In this document: in pieces, positions 62,098-64,000 of the stretch
Position numbering within the stretch: position 1 is the stretch's first letter
Layout of the letters: each line of letters opens with the position of its first letter
Source of the DNA: Novosphingobium lentum NBRC 107847
GTDB lineage: Bacteria; Pseudomonadota; Alphaproteobacteria; Sphingomonadales; Sphingomonadaceae
Direction: 5' to 3'
DNA length: 64,000 nt
Assembly: GCF_001590965.1 (NCBI RefSeq)
Contig: NZ_BCTW01000008.1
Span: forward strand, 146,625-210,624
Notes under the pieces: generated by a model
Told to the model about the DNA's origin: nothing
What the model saw: only the letters and a program-made list of their open reading frames with translations
The model's database searches: none
Translations under genes and position numbers: made by a program

Positions 62098-62912
62098 TGG
62101 ATCATGCCGCCGCCGCCGCCGCGCTGTTTTCGGGCGACGACGGCTGGGATGGCGTCGCCACGGCAGTCACCGACGATGCCGCGCTCTATCTCGAGCTCGA
62201 CGGCTGGGAGGGGCCGCTCGACCTGCTGCTCGATCTTGCGCGGCGGCAGAAGGTCGACTTGCGCACGATCTCGATCCTCGAACTGGTCGACCAGTACCTC
62301 GGCTATATCGACCGGGCGGGCGCGCTGAAGCTGGAACTGGCGGCGGACTACCTCGTGATGGCGGCGTGGCTGGCGTACCTCAAATCGCTGCTGCTGCTTC
62401 CGCGCGAGGAAGGGGTGGAACCCAGCCCCGAGGAACTGGCGCTGCGGCTGCAGTTGCGGCTGCAGCGGCTGGGCGCGATGCGCGAGGCGGGCGCGCGGCT
62501 GATGGCGCGCGATCGCGTGGGCCGCGACGTGTTCCTGCGCGGTGCGCCCGAGGGCTTGCGGGTGGACCGGCGCAACGCCTGGCAGTGCGACTGGTTCGCG
62601 CTGGTGCACGCCTATGGCCAGGTCAAGGCGCGCACCCGCCCGGTGGTGCACATGGTACGCGATCGCGCGGTGATGACGCTCGAATCGGCGCTGGCGCGGG
62701 TTTCGGCGATGCTGGGCGTCTCGCTCGATTGGCTGGAACTGCGCAGTTTCGTGCCATCGCGCGAGGATGCGGGGTGGGACGATCCCAAGCTGCGCCGCTC
62801 GGCGCTGGCGTCGAGTTTCGTCGCCGCGCTCGAACTGGCCAAGCAGGGCCGCGCCGAACTGTCGCAGGACGATGTGTTCGGCCCGCTGATGCTGCGCGGG
62901 ATCAAGCGGTGA
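62097..62912 (+). CDS. scpA: Segregation and condensation protein A
   Basis: ScpA is the kleisin subunit that bridges SMC heads in the bacterial condensin. At 271 aa it has the N-terminal domain (LELDGWEGPLDLLLDLARRQKVDL, then YLVMAAWLAYLKSLLLLP), a middle helical region and a C-terminal winged helix (GRAELSQDDVFGPLML). The ATG at 62097 shares a base with the nagZ stop, and its end overlaps scpB (GTGA). Confidence 0.95.
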   Translation: MDHAAAAAALFSGDDGWDGVATAVTDDAALYLELDGWEGPLDLLLDLARRQKVDLRTISILELVDQYLGYIDRAGALKLELAADYLVMAAWLAYLKSLLLLPREEGVEPSPEELALRLQLRLQRLGAMREAGARLMARDRVGRDVFLRGAPEGLRVDRRNAWQCDWFALVHAYGQVKARTRPVVHMVRDRAVMTLESALARVSAMLGVSLDWLELRSFVPSREDAGWDDPKLRRSALASSFVAALELAKQGRAELSQDDVFGPLMLRGIKR

Positions 62913-63550
62913 GTACACCGGACGACCTCGTCCGCGCGGTCGAGGCGACGCTGTTTGCCGCCGAAGTGCCGATGACCGCGCAGGCGCTTTCGGCCCACCT
63001 CGGCGGTGCGCTGGTGACAGATGCTCTGGCCGAGCTTGCGGCAACGTATACCGGGCGCGGGATCGAGCTGGTGGAACGTGGCGGGCGCTGGCACTTCCAG
63101 ACCGCGCCCGACCTGTCGCACCTGCTGCGGCGGACACGCGACGACACGCGCCGCCTGTCGCGCGCGGGGACCGAGGCGCTGGCGATCATCGCCTACCACG
63201 AACCCGTCAGCCGCGCCGAAATCGAGGCGATCCGCGGCGTGCAGACCGCCAAGGGCACGCTCGACGTGTTGCTCGAGGCGGGCTGGGTGCGCGTGGCGGG
63301 GCGGCGCGAGGCGCCGGGTCGGCCGGTGATCTATGCCACCACGCCCGAATTTCTCAGCCATTTCGGCCTCGCCTCGCGCCGCGACCTGCCGGGTATCGAC
63401 GAGCTGCGCGCCGCCGGATTGCTCGATCCGGTGGACGAGGCCTATGCCACGCTGACCGGCACCGAACTGAGCCCGAACGACACCGAAGGCCACGCGGCTG
63501 GCCCTGAAGGGTTAGCCGAAGCGGCCATGACGGATGACGAGAGCGATTGA
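62909..63550 (+). CDS. scpB: Segregation and condensation protein B
   Basis: ScpB dimers bind ScpA in the SMC complex. At 213 aa it has two winged-helix domains: LVRAVEATLFAAEVPMTAQAL through ELVERGGRWHFQT, then LSRAGTEALAIIAYHEPVSRAEIEAIRG and GRPVIYATTPEFLSHFGL. A short acidic tail follows. It starts at GTG 62909 inside the scpA stop, so it is translationally coupled. Confidence 0.95.
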   Translation: MSTPDDLVRAVEATLFAAEVPMTAQALSAHLGGALVTDALAELAATYTGRGIELVERGGRWHFQTAPDLSHLLRRTRDDTRRLSRAGTEALAIIAYHEPVSRAEIEAIRGVQTAKGTLDVLLEAGWVRVAGRREAPGRPVIYATTPEFLSHFGLASRRDLPGIDELRAAGLLDPVDEAYATLTGTELSPNDTEGHAAGPEGLAEAAMTDDESD

Positions 63551-63707
63551 CTGGCCATCGCGCCGGTTATCTCCTACATTGGTAAACTATTACGCCTGTC
63601 CCGAGCCTGTCGACGGACTGCATCCTGGCTTTCACGCGATGACGCGCAGCAGCCGGAAAGTGGTCTGACAGAGGAGCGGGCGGCGACGGGACATTCAGGA
63701 GTTTGAC

Positions 63708-64000
63708 ATGGGTAGCCTTTCCCTGCCGCACCTCATCATCGTCGCGCTTGTCGTGCTGGTGCTGTTCGGCCGTGGTCGCATTTCCGAAATGATGGGCGAT
63801 TTCGGCAAGGGCGTGAAAAGCTTCAAGGAAGGCATGGCCGACGAGACCGACCGTCCCGTGACCGCGCCGCCGCAGCAGTTGCAGCACGCGCCGCCGGTCA
63901 GCCAGACCGTGCCCGGGCCAGCGAACGTGCCGCCGCCCGCCGTGGGTGCCGCCGTTCCGCCCGCCACGGCGGCTCCGGTTCCGTCGGCCACCGGCGGGGA
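63708..64000 (+). CDS. tatA: Sec-independent translocase protein TatA, 3' end missing
   Basis: TatA multimers form the pore of the twin-arginine pathway in the inner membrane. The visible 97 residues start [21 protein letters not shown], the single membrane helix. The amphipathic helix [21 protein letters not shown] follows, then a long proline/alanine-rich tail that is still open at the window edge. CAGGAG lies 7 nt before the ATG. tatB and tatC presumably follow to the right. Confidence 0.95.
   Translation, partial: MGSLSLPHLIIVALVVLVLFGRGRISEMMGDFGKGVKSFKEGMADETDRPVTAPPQQLQHAPPVSQTVPGPANVPPPAVGAAVPPATAAPVPSATGG

Overview
This 64 kb window is a GC-rich stretch of an alphaproteobacterial chromosome, most likely a sphingomonad (Novosphingobium/Sphingomonas-like). 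That assignment is an inference. It rests on the order argS, SPOR protein, nagZ, scpA, scpB, tatA, on the yacG, RNase, maf, infA cluster, on a Caulobacter-type cpa/tad pilus operon, on a K+-independent H+-pyrophosphatase, and on many short inverted repeats in the gaps. No rRNA, CRISPR array or insertion sequence is visible. One tRNA gene (tRNA-Phe) is present.

Layout. 1-3750: end of a nitrate assimilation operon (partial nirD, nasA, and a uroporphyrinogen-III methyltransferase for siroheme). 3927-4910: glutaminase. 5542-6627: orphan PAS/HWE-type sensor kinase in a slightly AT-richer stretch. About 6985-17161: a 10 kb integrative element inserted at the 3' end of tRNA-Phe. It has imperfect attL/attR repeats, a P4-type integrase, a second tyrosine recombinase with two small helix-turn-helix genes, a complete type I restriction-modification system (hsdM-hsdS-hsdR), an SRAP-domain protein and one unrecognised cargo gene. 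Every gene in it lies on the minus strand. 17323-19357: yacG, short RNase E/G, maf, infA. 19599-24189: TonB-dependent receptor with a glycine-rich insert, then uvrC. 24190-29105: a variable region with long non-coding stretches, a two-gene operon of unknown function and a lone TylF-like methyltransferase. The second gene of that operon is AT-rich and has features of a degenerate class III nucleotide-cyclase fold. It is the best candidate here for an undescribed system.

29106-34691: tesB thioesterase, CelD-like acyltransferase, hppA, thiL. 34700-41490: a beta-oxidation-type cluster (two enoyl-CoA hydratases, a split acyl-CoA dehydrogenase pair, thiolase, short-chain dehydrogenase) with a TetR regulator. 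41474-44552: mtnP, then maiA, marR and fumarylacetoacetase-family genes (end of homogentisate/tyrosine breakdown). 44672-52033: minus-strand tad pilus operon cpaA-B-C-D-E-tadB-tadC, which lacks the ATPase gene cpaF/tadA and the pilin gene within this window. 52114-57228: lysophospholipase-like hydrolase, FAD oxidoreductase, YegP-like protein, rnhA, thrB, ispH. 57352-64000: lipoprotein, argS, SPOR protein, nagZ, scpA, scpB and the start of tatA, running off the right edge.

All assignments come from reading translations, motifs and gene order by eye. No database search was run, and start codons are choices based on ribosome-binding sites and family length.
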